From Corbicula japonica (Eukaryota > Mollusca > Bivalvia > Venerida > Cyrenidae): DNA of 64,000 nt. The number at the start of each line of letters is the position of its first letter. The stretch's first letter is position 1. Made by a program: the position numbers and the translations under genes. The notes beneath the pieces are model-generated. The model did no database searches. It was not told the DNA's origin and worked only from the letters and a program-made list of their open reading frames with translations. The stretch spans positions 4,168,796 to 4,232,795 of the forward strand of contig JAZAYU010000003.1 in assembly GCA_038501625.1 (NCBI GenBank), read 5' to 3'. Of this stretch, positions 1-11,343 are shown piece after piece.

Positions 1-756
1 AAAAACATTATGAACAAGGACATTATGGTGTTATAGTAAATTCAATTTTAACCTAGCTAGTGCGCCAAAAGACGGACGTACCGAGGTTAATTCAAACTAA
101 TAAAATAATTAAATCACCAAATTCAGTTTTAATGACTTTAGATTCTTATCGCAAATCAATTTATGCGGATATTAAAATGATGAACGAATCATCAATTATT
201 ACAACTCCGCCCCACGAATCACGTTATCGCGTTAATGTATTACTTATTTTCTATTGGTTGATGTTTATAAAAGAGGCGTTCCTTTACAAGAGGCGATCAG
301 GGTCCTATACATTAGATATGATGGTCAGTTTTGGAATCCATACGCTAGTTAACTAATACACTTCTGGAGGCCCCTACCATATCGATTGATATGTTCGAAC
401 GTTTGTATTAGTATTTTTAAAACCGAAAGCACCACAAGAAGTGAAACCGATTCTTTTATTGATAGTTTCACACGTGATTTTTGTGAAATGACACGAGTCT
501 GTTTCGTGAAATAAATTAAAAATATTACTAAGATTATGTATGTTCAAGTCGGATTTCTAAAAGTCGATTATTTCGAAAACCCAATAATTTCATGTTTTCA
601 TTCGCTGAATAAATAGTGTCATAAGTCTTTGAGATGTTTTTCTACACGCCTTGCAATCATTGACATCGAAAAATGGTATTTAATCACATAAGTGTCACCC
701 AAACAGGGTATACATTGTTCACTTCTCAGTCAGAAAAAAACCCAATGTATCGAAAA

Positions 757-822
757 GCAAACGGTGAAGATCCTGATCAGACGACGCGGATGTGCCGCCT
801 GGTCTAGATGTGCACTGTTTGC
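757..822. repeat. Short foldback dispersed repeat (copy a)
   Basis: The ends GCAAACGGTG and CACTGTTTGC are inverted copies, and the interior carries CCTGATCAGAC. Further copies lie at 35221-35286 (inside duplication copy 2) and 11718-11773. I recognise this as a repeat common in heterodont bivalve DNA; the recognition is from general knowledge, the fold and copies are seen here. Confidence 0.65.
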
Positions 823-1169
823 TTAAGGATAACAGCCGTGTCACATAAAAGAAAGAATTATTTGAAATTTATGTGCGCTGAGAACAGTAGCAATTTTACA
901 ACAACAACAATGATATCGGTCAAAATAATAAAAACGCGAGTATATTTCTTTTATAGTTTTATTAAACTGTGAATGTGCAAGTATTGTTTGATTTATATAA
1001 AATTTCCATGTTCATCATGTTTTTATTCACGCGTTAAGATCAATTAAATTCTTGTTATATTATATTGTCGTTATCTAACATTAACAGATTAGACATAATA
1101 GTTTACATTTCAAAACGTTATAATAGTCGGAATAAATAATTTTAGTTAGTGCAGATATAGGAAATATTT

Positions 1170-2000
1170 CAAATAGTCTTAGAAAAATAGATAAAAAATT
1201 ACAGAATCAGAGGGATCGAGTTTTAACAGGTATGGGAGAAATGGAGTTGTGAACACGTGCCAGTAATGACATATTCTCAATTCGGGTTGACACCGATCAT
1301 TAAATTTGATATGTGAAATGAAATGCGTTTCAAAGCATAATTAATTATTTTCTATCGTGCTGAAAACGGTAGCTAACAAAAATTATGACTATCTGTTATA
1401 ATTATGCTATAACAGATTTATGCAACGCGGGAGCTTAACTTTAGCGGATTGGAAGGGTATGATACTATGCTGAAAAAATGGTAGCTAACACAAAAATGAC
1501 GAGTTTTTGATGTTTTGTCAAATAACGTGTACTTTAATTTAAATATTCACTGTGTTTCATATTGTTAAAGTATATTATCAATATCAGTTTAAAACTTAGT
1601 TTAATAATTAATAATCTTTAATTCTTTGTAAGCGGTTGACACTTTTATTACCAATATTATGTTGATATCAATTAAAGTTGTCATGGTTATATTGCCCGAG
1701 GCAGATAACTTATCGGGAATTTTAGGGATTTTACATCCATACGTATAATCAACCGTGACCGCATATTAAGAAACAACTTAATTAAAAATACGAGCAAAGT
1801 AATACCATTCATTATTAAAGTTCACCTAAATGCATTTTAGAAATAAAGTTTTATATTGGACACATTTACTTAGCAAATGAAAATCTTGTACGGGAATATC
1901 TGACACAAATATTGTTTACAGAATTATTAGTTATTTATTGTTATTAATAATCAAAGTGAACTTAAATATACATACAGAAACTTTATGTGTGTTAAATAAC
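1170..2000 (+). repeat. Older internal duplication, unit 1
   Basis: Diverged similarity to 3890-5230: both run through a GAGGGAT...TTTTAACAG stretch, then CTTTGTAAGCGGTT, a CGAGGCAGATAA core, GGGATTTTACAT and TTGTTTACAGAATTA in the same order. The match is patchy, so the unit predates the large duplication, which carries both units in each copy (copy 2: roughly 35,600-36,430). No coding potential is evident. Confidence 0.6.
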
Positions 2001-2319
2001 AACAAAACATCACCATCTACATTAAATACAACAAAACTTTGTTGTGGACACCTTTGCTATTTCCCACGTACAAAACGTCCACAATTGATAAAAGATCTAA
2101 CTGGTAACGAGTCCTTTATCACAAAAAAATAATACACGTTATGTGGAATGTGTCTTGTTTTCTTGAATTCGCATCTGGTATCATTTTACGACAAAGGTGA
2201 AAATTATTAATTTATTTAGTGCATAATGAAATGTCACATTTTTCACTTCACTAAACCGCGAATGCAAGTTAATGCCCCAGGCCCAAGCAAGTCGATATCG
2301 ATAAATTGCAATAGCAAGT

Positions 2320-2363
2320 CAACTTCTTTAAACACGAAGTATATTTCGTGTTTAAAGAAGTTG
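2320..2363. repeat. Perfect 19-bp inverted repeat
   Basis: CAACTTCTTTAAACACGAA at 2320-2338 is perfectly inverted at 2345-2363 around a 6-base loop. A second, looser hairpin with GCGCAACTT / AGTTGCG arms follows at about 2405-2485. Copy 2 has the same structure at 36779-36820. It may be a foldback element or a remnant of one. Confidence 0.7.
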
Positions 2364-3889
2364 CGTTTCTAATTACTTTCAGCAGTTATATTTATCTTCA
2401 AATAAATTAGAAGCGCAACTTCATGAAACACAAAATATATAAATCCAGATATATTTCCTGTTTAAAACAGTTGCGTTTCTAATGTAACATACATGTAATT
2501 ATTATTGGATCAATTTTTGCCTTTACAAAATTCAGTAAAGCATAACTTAAACCTCAAAACAGGAAAACAGGATTCGCAATAAAAACAGGATATCGCAATA
2601 ACTTTTTTTTCTATGTGAAGGTTATATAAATCAACAAATTATCTCTCTTCTTTTTTTATTCAGTTTGCACATTTTTTTTTAATTAATTAAACGACCATAG
2701 TTTAAACGGGGCGGATCGCTAGGTTTTCAAAACTTTAAGTAGAATATACTGGGGCGAATCCAGATTTTGGTAAGAAAGTTGGATATTATCAATATCATAC
2801 AACTGTCGCAAAACGAACCCCATTTCCAGAAATCCTACATCCGAGCTTGAATATGTATGATGCTGAGGTAGTTAACTTTTAATCTCAAAACAGAATATCA
2901 CAGTATACTTCAAAAATTTGTTCTATATTTTAATGCGCGTGTTGTCTGCGTCGTCACAATACTAATTGTCATTGTAATCATTATGATCAAGTTTGGCTTG
3001 GTTATTAAATTGCAACTCAATTTCAGCATGATTTTTTAAATTTGTTCCAGAAAAACATAAAATCACATATAGATCACATATAGATAAAGCACTTACACTA
3101 AAATCTTTAAAAATGCATTCGGAGGCTCAATATGCTTACTGTGATTTAACTTTTAGGACCTGTTCCGCATTCAAAAAAACCTTATCATACATGTAACATA
3201 AAGCCCCGAATCTAAGAATGGAGACCAGTCTCACAAGCCAGCAATCCGTTGAAACGTTAACCTGTCTCAGAATTGACAATGGAAATTCGCGAGCATAGAG
3301 TTGAGATCTCTCCGGAAACGAGCGAGAGCTCGCGCAAATATTATCACGCAAAAAGATGTTTCAACTCGACGATTGCTAACCCGGTTACTGAATTTCCAAC
3401 CTTAAGTAAATTCGATTTTACAAGTAATTTTATGCCGAGTCTTTGTTTTATTAATTCAAGTTTACCACGTTATTCAGAGTAACTATCTCTTAAGCTTACA
3501 CAATTACGTAATGTAATATACTCAATCAAGCAATTTCTGAACAAATAAAGTCCTATTCCAACTTCAAATAAACACGGTAGGTATTAACAAATCAACCATT
3601 GCAATTTATTTAGTATTTATAAGTTTACTTAATACACGTATCCACAAAATTCTTAACATCACGATTTGAGGGAATACCGATATACACCGTAATGTGACAC
3701 TTTTAGAGTCAATTAATTTTAAAGTCAATTTATTTGATTTAAAAACAGGATCTTAAGCCAGTCTACATCCTTCCATACAAAAATCACTCTCAATGCAGTA
3801 GGACAGAAAGTAGACTGGCTATTATAACATTTTGTTAGGATGCATAAAACTATAAAAAGACAAACAAGACAGATTATAGAAGTGATTAA

Positions 3890-5230
3890 AAATAATCATA
3901 GAAAATAGATAATAAGATAAAAGTATTAAAGAAAAAGAGGGATAGATTTTTAACAGAGGAAGTTATTTGTTCATCATTTCTGGTGGATCTTTTGGGTCTA
4001 AATAATGCGTTTTACAAAAAAAAAAACCACGCCAGGAACCGCTCGTTAAGCTGATGCTCTCTTGCAGTGGGATTCTTGCAACTGGCACCCACACTGGCAC
4101 CCACACTGGCAATGATCTTTGTAGCCAGGCTTTATGGTTTATTCACGGAGAAGAAGCAGTGATACGAGTATATGTCAGTGACTAAAAAGATATGGAACTA
4201 TTGACATTTGTAATTAATGATATATTGGCAATTCGGTTTGAAATCGATCAATATTTTACATGTAGATGTGAAAATAAGTATAGGTTATAGTTTATTCGGA
4301 GGCTTGTATGAAAATTAAACGGTCAGGCCCAGCGCAGCTTGGCGGCCGTTTAATTTTTCATACAAGCCTCTAAATAAACTATAACGTATATAATGGTCGA
4401 AATTATTTTTGTAACTGACAAAACAGTCGCCGCCTAAATTACCATGTAGACGATCAATAGTCAAACTGAAAGTAGTTTTGTGACGTTCTCATTAAATGAC
4501 CCGTAAACATGTACTAAGATAATATTATAGAAAGTGAATTAATAAATTTCTTTATCTGAAAACACCATGTCAACAAACTAATTCTTAGGAAAAAATCTGT
4601 GTAGCAGTCTGTCCTTGGGATGAGAAACAAGGGTTCGTCCGTGGAAGTTCCATTTTACCATTTCCTTCATTAATAAATCATTCATAACATGGCAAAAGAG
4701 TTTATATCCAGATCAACGCGCTCATCCGTGTATTCTGATCAAGATCGACACTTCTCGCTGTTAGATTCACTAGATTATATAGAGGTAATCGACCTTTATT
4801 AAACACATTTCCGACGCGCGACTTAATGAGAATTAAGGTTCATCGGCTTAAAAATAATTTCAACCATTATTACCCTTTAAAGGCAGAATAAATTGCTGCA
4901 GATACTTTGTAAGCGGTTAGATAACTGATAAGATGGCCATATCCCTAAAAGTTGTCACGGTAATGTTTGCTCGAGGCAGATAATTTACCGGATTTTGAGG
5001 GATTTTACATGCGTAATAATACATTCAACTTAGAACTAAATTTAAAAATTAGCAGAAAAACGCTCATCTGAACTGCATTATTATTTTTGGAAACAAAGCT
5101 TTATATTGAACATTTACTAAGCATGTGAAAACCCTGACACAAATGTTGTTTACAGAATTAAATAGACTAAGTTATCTATTTTTTAATAATCAAATTGAAC
5201 GACAGAAATAAATACAGAAGGTGTATTTGC
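3890..5230 (+). repeat. Older internal duplication, unit 2
   Basis: Partner of 1170-2000, in the same order and orientation but interrupted by unique sequence, including the 4284-4385 hairpin. Shared landmarks are TTTGTAAGCGGTT near 4910, CGAGGCAGATAA near 4972 and TTGTTTACAGAATTA near 5145. Confidence 0.6.
4284..4385. repeat. 102-bp foldback hairpin, copy 1
   Basis: GTTATAGTTTATT...AAACGGTC is inverted as GGCCGTTT...AATAAACTATAAC, with ~40-bp arms and a loop containing CAGGCCCAGCGCAGC. Copy 2 (38802-38903) has substitutions in the arms, one of which restores pairing next to the loop. It looks like a small palindromic MITE; no target duplication was established. Confidence 0.75.
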
Positions 5231-6566
5231 GTTCTTTACTGTCGACAGAAACCCGACGGATTGAAACCTGTTATAAAATGAATTCTAGTATTTTACCAAT
5301 TATAATTTCAACCACTAAGTCGGTAAGTGCTTATACATGACAGAGCGATCTAAAACTTTAGCTGGTCGCGCGGCTGCGCTGCGCTATGCTGATTATAGTC
5401 CGTAAATTCATTAACCTATATACATATCCAATAGCCTGACGATTATTTTATATGAATGAACATCCGTATTTAAATAAAAATTCTTTGTAGTAATTTATTT
5501 TATCATGTCCCATGTATATTATACATAGGCATTTATGAAATTAAATATCAATATGATTTTGACAATAAACTGTAGAATTTGGAAACAAAATAGATATTTG
5601 AATTTAGCTGTAAGTTGTTTTCTTTTACTTTAATATAAGAACATGTATTCAAAATTTCAGCTAGCTACCTTATTTCAGCATGGTAGCATATTTACTTAGT
5701 AATACTGGGAAATCATTCAATGACGCGTTAGTAGAGAAATAAAGAAATAAATTTCCCCCAAAATTGAAAAATACTGGATTTCCATTGAACAAAATAATTT
5801 TTTAACATTTAAATTGGCGTGCAAATGACTTATGAGCAGTCTAAATCAAAATAAAATTTGTTCTTCATTGCGCCATGGTAATTTAGAACAGCTCGCATGT
5901 TAATCACAAATATATGTCCATTAAAAGCCGTTTTAAAATGTAACTTATTTAGAAAGTTAGTGTTTCGAAACACGTTTATAAGTTGACACTTATTACATGT
6001 AGCTACATTTGAGCAAATAATCTCTGTATTGTTAGAGACTGCCATTTTTTAAGTTTTATTAGCATAAGTAATATTTAAACCCCGAATAATGGTTTAATGT
6101 TGGGTTATATTCTCAATGAAAACATTTTTAATTTTAACGGGGTATCTAATCTGCAGACTAAAATAAACTTATCTACATAATTAAAATAATTAAAAAAAAC
6201 GCATCATTTTAAAGCGTTATTTTTCTTAATAAGGACATTTTAATTCAAAGAAATGTAAAGACCACCTTCCCAGCGATCGCTTATCAAGCGATAAGTGAAA
6301 CTCCGCCTGCAACATTTAGTGCGCATGAGTGAAAGATAACGTTCCCAGGTCAGTTCAACGATAATATGCGCAAAATAAAAACATGTTACTGAAAATCTCA
6401 AGATTAAAAGGGAGATTTATATACTGAGCGAAAATGTGAAATAGGATGATATCAATGCATGGCCGATATAGAATTGTTTTCTGCCGTATCTTCCCAAGGT
6501 TATGTTACTTCAGGACCAATTAATTCAAATTTATACATTCGATATGTACATCTCAATGTCTTTTTT

Positions 6567-7951
6567 GGGGGGCGTTTTTACGCCACCCAGTGATTTTACA
6601 TGTGAATTTTGGTCACATGATCAAAATGGTACCTCGCTCTCAGTCTACTTATATAGTCCAACGCGGTTACCAAAAGTGAAATTCGAGCATTTTACCTCCA
6701 GAGAATTATGCAGAATTACGCCCTTGAATATCTTATACAGTATATGTAGGTCACAGAGGTTATGAGACGGTAGACGGCGCTGCTCGATTGTTAATCTTTC
6801 CAGTGTAAACATGTCAAATTATGAAACTTCCGCCTCTATTTCAAGTGTTTCTCTGATATTATTAAGCATCTACTGTACAATATCACTCCTTACAATATTT
6901 AATGAGCATCTGTTGTGTCTCAGATGTCGAATAGTTGGATAAGTGTCTGTTGAGTATAAAGAAGACGGTCGTAAATCAGCCAATTAAGAACAGATTATCT
7001 CGGCAGTTATGATGGCCTAACTGAGATTATAATTGGTATATTGTTCTTTGATGACCTGCTAACTGTAAAGAGTTGTGAGCATGAAAGTGTGAGGATAATT
7101 GATAATCTTGTCACTTTTATAAACAGGTGATTAGGCAATAGAAAATTAATTCCTAGATTCTCCGCCCGCCCCTCGAAAATCACTCAGCCCCAACGTTTTT
7201 TTATTCTGAAAAAAATAATGTGTGCATGAAAATTTACAGTAGAGTACGAAAACTCAGTATGTAACATTTAAGTGCGAATTGGCAATTCATAGTCGGCTTG
7301 ATGATTATTTATCTTCACCACACAAGCGTCATTAGAAACAGCAAGTATAATTAATAAAAAATAAAACCTGCCACCCGCCCCATTTCTTCCCAAAATTCGG
7401 ATGAGAATATAGGAATTAATTTTCTATTGCCTTACAGAAGGTTACTTGTAACAGATTATAAACAAAAATGAAGACAATTTTAAAGTAATTTAATGTAATA
7501 AAAGTGCTAACTGTACATCTTTAAATGCTTACAATAAATGGTCATATATAGTTATATTACTTTTTGTGCATATCTTTTATTTCTTTCTGGTGAATAAATA
7601 TTGTTTCAAATTATAGTGCAAATATTAACTATTTCATAGTTAAAGTATTTTTGATTTCCCATGTGTTTCATTTCTTTCTTATTAATAAAAAGTTTCAAAT
7701 CAAATGTATACGTATTTTTTTTCTGGCACAATATGACTTCAGTCTTGGATATTAGCATCCTCTCGAATGTCAGTGGTAGATAAAAACTTGATCAAGCAGA
7801 AGAAAGGCACGAAAACGTTTGCTCTGCCATCCGAAAGTTCATTCACACTCCTCCAATTGGAAACTCACAAAATCTGTAGATGATGTCACATTGATGTGAC
7901 ATTATGTCAATCACTCTAAAACGCCACCCATCAGTACTTTCAGTGCTTTGA
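6567..7951. other. ~1.4-kb block present in duplication copy 1 only
   Basis: Copy 2 passes directly from ...ATCTCAATGTC plus a T run into TAATGAATG (41092-41105), while copy 1 has about 1,385 extra bases there. The left edge TGGGGGGCGTTTT (6566-6578) is inverted, with one mismatch, at 7918-7930, suggesting terminal inverted repeats, but about 21 further bases lie beyond the right one. It holds a perfect small hairpin ATGTCACAT-TG-ATGTGACAT at 7883-7902. No gene is seen. Insertion in copy 1 and deletion from copy 2 are both possible. Confidence 0.7.
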
Positions 7952-8513
7952 TTTAATGAATGTTATAAGTTTAGTTTATATAAGCAAGCACAACTGCTCC
8001 GTGAAGTTTTATTTCTTCACTCGCTTTTATTTAAATGTATGGGATCTGTTTGTTTTGTCAGATATAAGCGTTGAAATGTATAAATTTTTTATTCGTTGTA
8101 TAAAGATTTCATCCAACTATAATACACAGAAAACTAAATCTAAATCACGTTAAGAAAAGCAACCTCAGAAAAAAATGCAGCGAAGTTTTATTTCAAACAA
8201 CGTTTGATATTTACAGAAACGTTTTCAGAAAGACTTTTTTATACATTTTACTTTTACATTTTTATTCCTATGTTTAATATTATTTATGTAAAACGGCGCC
8301 ACCGTATTACATAAAGCGAGCGAAAATCGCTACAATCTTTACTATCAAAACGGAAATTGAACCAATTAAAAATTCACTCGAAATAGCCATGAATACTGAA
8401 GTTAGAAGTAGTTAACTTTTCTCATATATGTTATTTACAATGAAAACATATCTGTCAATCAAAATGTTGTCTCGCATTCTTACAATAATAATTAAACCTA
8501 GTTTTTGTTTTAA

Positions 8514-9295
8514 GGTAAGACCTGTGTAATGAATACCTATATCCAGAAGAGTATCCAAGGGAAGTAACTATAGTATCAAATTAGGATAGATTTCTATCAA
8601 GCAAGAGGACCAGGGTTCAAATCCCACTGGAAGCTAATTGTTTTTTGTAAGCCTAGGACTTAAATAATTGGCATATTTCTTTTTTTCCTGTGTAATTCTG
8701 TCATTGAATATAAAATTGTCATGATTTAAACTAAAATAAGCAAAATAATCAAGATTAAAGGGGTTTTCGCTATCAGAATAGTGTTTATTCAAGTCATCAA
8801 TTTGAAAATTTCTAAAACTGGACGGTAAACTTCTCTGAAATTTTGTTTAAATGTTGTTTAAGGTATATAGTTTAAAAATGGTAAAGTTTGATATATTGCA
8901 CCAATCAGGATTTTGCACAATTTTCATTAATTTAGTCTCGTGAAATATAAAAAATGCATTTTTTAAATTTATTTGGTCAAAAAATGTCATTTTAAGACAA
9001 ATTCTGTATTTATATATTATATCTTAAATTGGTTTAGTAAAATATAACATATTTTGGATAAACTGTAAAAAAATTAGGGTTGAATTTATCAATAACTAAA
9101 AATTTTGTCACCGATTAAAGAAATTGGATACTTTCACGTTTTTTCTCACTTTTTTAAATAAAAAAAGCTAAAAATCTCAAAAACTACACGGTGAAAATCA
9201 TTAAAATTTTGCATACAAGTCAGTGGTATGAAGCAGTTGATGAAAATATAATCAGATGTTGGATTCTTAATAGTGCCTATTACACAGGTCTTACC
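8514..9295. mobile_element. 782-bp MITE with 17-bp terminal inverted repeats
   Basis: GGTAAGACCTGTGTAAT (8514-8530) is perfectly inverted at 9279-9295. TTAA flanks both ends (8510-8513 and 9296-9299), and copy 2 of the duplicated segment has a single TTAA at the same place (41668-41671), which is the empty site. A TTAA duplication would suggest a piggyBac-type origin; because TTAA is palindromic, a TA duplication with ends AGGTAAG would fit equally well. There is no transposase frame, so it is non-autonomous. A tRNA-B-box-like GGTTCAAATCC lies at about 8612. Confidence 0.92.
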
Positions 9296-9682
9296 TTAAA
9301 TTGGCCACTTTATGCCAACAATTGATCATTATTTTAAACACATGCATGTCGCATAACTCTACCATGTCCAGTTGCTACAGTTAAGACGTTTCTGCTATGA
9401 AATCAGTGATAAAAAGTGTTGGTGGGCTCAGCATTATTTTATTTAAAAGTAGAGGTTAGAGTTTGGAAAATCTGAAAATCAACATTTCCCAGAACTATGT
9501 ACAGCGAAACACCGCTAATAAGATTGGAATTGGTACTGGGTAAAATTGGTAAAAGATATTAGGTGGTCTACATTTGTGTTCTCAATTTCTGTGTGATCTT
9601 TATGGGACCTTCACTGTAGTGATCATTCAAGCTTTGATAGGGGTACTACTATTGCTGGTCAAAACAAATAACTGCAGTATCA

Positions 9683-9880
9683 TTATATTTCGCGGGGACG
9701 AATTTTCGCGCAAATCCTGTAAAAACAAAGTCGCGGGGGCATGAATTCACGCAACTGTGGTTTCCTATAAAGAAACACTGTTAGATGGTTTGATTTTGCT
9801 GGGGTTGAATTTCGCGCTCTTGTCGCAGCGCGAAATACGCGAAAATTAAACCCGAGCGAAATTGAATGATTTAACTGCAC
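9683..9880. repeat. CGCGAAA-rich dispersed repeat
   Basis: A CpG-rich island in AT-rich DNA with TTCGCGGGGACGAATTTTCG and the phrase GCGCGAAATACGCGAAAATT followed by AAACCCGAGCGAAA. Related phrases with GCGCGAAAT...AAACC(C)...AGCGAAAAA occur at 55376-55460 and 56106-56190, and the duplication counterpart is at 42055-42252. It is a dispersed non-coding repeat; the open frame across it is not supported as a gene. Confidence 0.5.
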
Positions 9881-10711
9881 ACCACAGCCATAAGTTCAAT
9901 AACTAATAATTCAGTGAATTCATTTATTTTCTATGGATTCTAAATTTCGTGTGCAGGTCGATCCACATAAGTGTAACTTTACCAAAAACCACGGAAATGT
10001 TCTGCCCCCGAAAATAAGGCTTTTACATTAAGTTGAACACAATTTTTATAGCAGAAATTACTGACGAAATTACGGTTAATGTTGACAGGGCAAATATAGG
10101 ACTGTCTTTGCTCGATCTTAAATATATGATGTCAAAATAAGCAATGAAAAGGATTAAACTGCTAGCATATTCAGACATGTAGCACTACTTTTAATGCAAA
10201 TTAGTTGTCGTTAGCATAACAGGTCTCTATTGACCCATAAATGATCTTACTAGCCAAGAATATCAAACAACTTCATGCGCACACCTTTATATCTGAAACT
10301 AAACCATGTATCATCCGTTGCGAACAGGTTGCGCCAAGGGACTCTCCAACTTGAGTCGCCCGCTCAGATTTATTTTCATTGTATGAACTGCTATATAGAA
10401 ATGGATCGTGGTCTAAACGTGGGTGGCAAACATCGCTTAAGAGATACAAAAAAATAGATGTTCATGCAACAACTGCAAATTCTCGTGATAATTGTAGTAA
10501 TACGGTCTAGTTAAGTTAAACTTCTTGTCACATAAATGGGTTTGAACGGTTGAGAAAGCACATGGCAATAGTTTTGCACACTCTGCATGTTACCTATACA
10601 GATGCGCCATTTGTATTTGTAAATAAAGTGCTTAAATCTAGTACCATTTAATTGGATCACTCGGAATTTTTGGGTCCGGTAAATAGATGTCAAACTAATA
10701 CTTAGTAAAAA

Positions 10712-10712
<1 letters not shown>

Positions 10713-10765
<53 letters not shown>
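10713..10765. repeat. (TTA)n microsatellite, short allele
   Basis: About 53 bp of ATT repeats. The counterpart in the second segment copy at 43088-43164 is about 77 bp, an allele-like length difference. Confidence 0.97.
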
Positions 10766-10933
10766 GTTTTTTTGTCAGTATCATATCATATTTTTTGGAC
10801 TTTTAAATTGAACAGTGCGATGACGATTTTATACGCCCTTATTGAATATTATAATAAAATGAATGTATAATGATGAATGTCAGGTAAGACTAAATGATCG
10901 AAAGAAGTCTGCAATGTTTCATAACTTATTAAG

Positions 10934-11343
10934 TGGAATTTCCGAATGGAATGAGTCCTATCGGAAAATAATCAACAATTCCATTCGGAATGATTCCGAT
11001 CGGAATTAGTGTATATAGAAAAATTCCGATCGGAAAATGTATGTCGGAATGTTTCCTATCGGAATTTGCCGACAGGACTGATTCCGATCGGAACCGTAAA
11101 ATTCCGACGGGAAAAACATGTTTTCCTATCGGAAGAATTTTCGTTCCGATCGGAATCGCATGTTTTTTAACCATGTTTTTTTGCAATATTTCTGTTAATT
11201 TCTAAAGTTCCACCATGAAAATTTCCAAATTAAGAGTTGAAGTTACACGCTTTCGAATGATGTATAATAAAGCTGCCTTGCTTTTAAAATGAAAAAAAAG
11301 TTTTCGGAAAATATAATATTCCGAAAATTCACAGGATCGTGTT
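10934..11343. repeat. TTCCGATCGGAA palindrome cluster (copy 1)
   Basis: Four exact copies of the 12-bp palindrome TTCCGATCGGAA and several one-base variants (TTCCTATCGGAA, TTCCATTCGGAA) lie within ~230 bp. The right end is a hairpin (TTTTCGGAAAATATAATATT with its complement) followed by ATTCACAGGATCGTGTT, where the large duplication stops. The same terminal ~50 bp occurs inverted at 23529. The frames open on both strands here simply follow the palindromes. It is probably part of a mobile element of unknown class. Confidence 0.7.

Larger units (their letters stand above)
1..11343 (+). repeat. Copy 1 of a large direct duplication (window-edge truncated)
   Basis: This segment matches 34464-43740 in the same orientation from the first bases of the window to the shared end CACAGGATCGTGTT, after which the two flanks differ completely. 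Identity is about 98-99% by eye. Differences include a ~1.4-kb block (6567-7951) and a 782-bp MITE (8514-9295) present only here, a 74-bp stretch present only in copy 2 (about 37212-37285), and a shorter TTA microsatellite. No convincing gene is seen: the open frames are short, and in the best one (60-356) four of five differences between copies change the amino acid. The left edge lies outside the window. Confidence 0.93.

Noticed and set aside
60..356. 98-codon open frame also present at 34524-34820
   Set aside because: It starts with GTG, has no recognisable domain, and four of the five differences between copies change the amino acid, so there is no sign of coding constraint.
3273..3482. 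69-codon frame conserved in both segment copies (37784-37993)
   Set aside because: Conservation is expected from the recent duplication; no domain or splice evidence.
10929..11205. Overlapping open frames rich in Pro-Ile-Gly on both strands
   Set aside because: Generated by the TTCCGATCGGAA palindromes.
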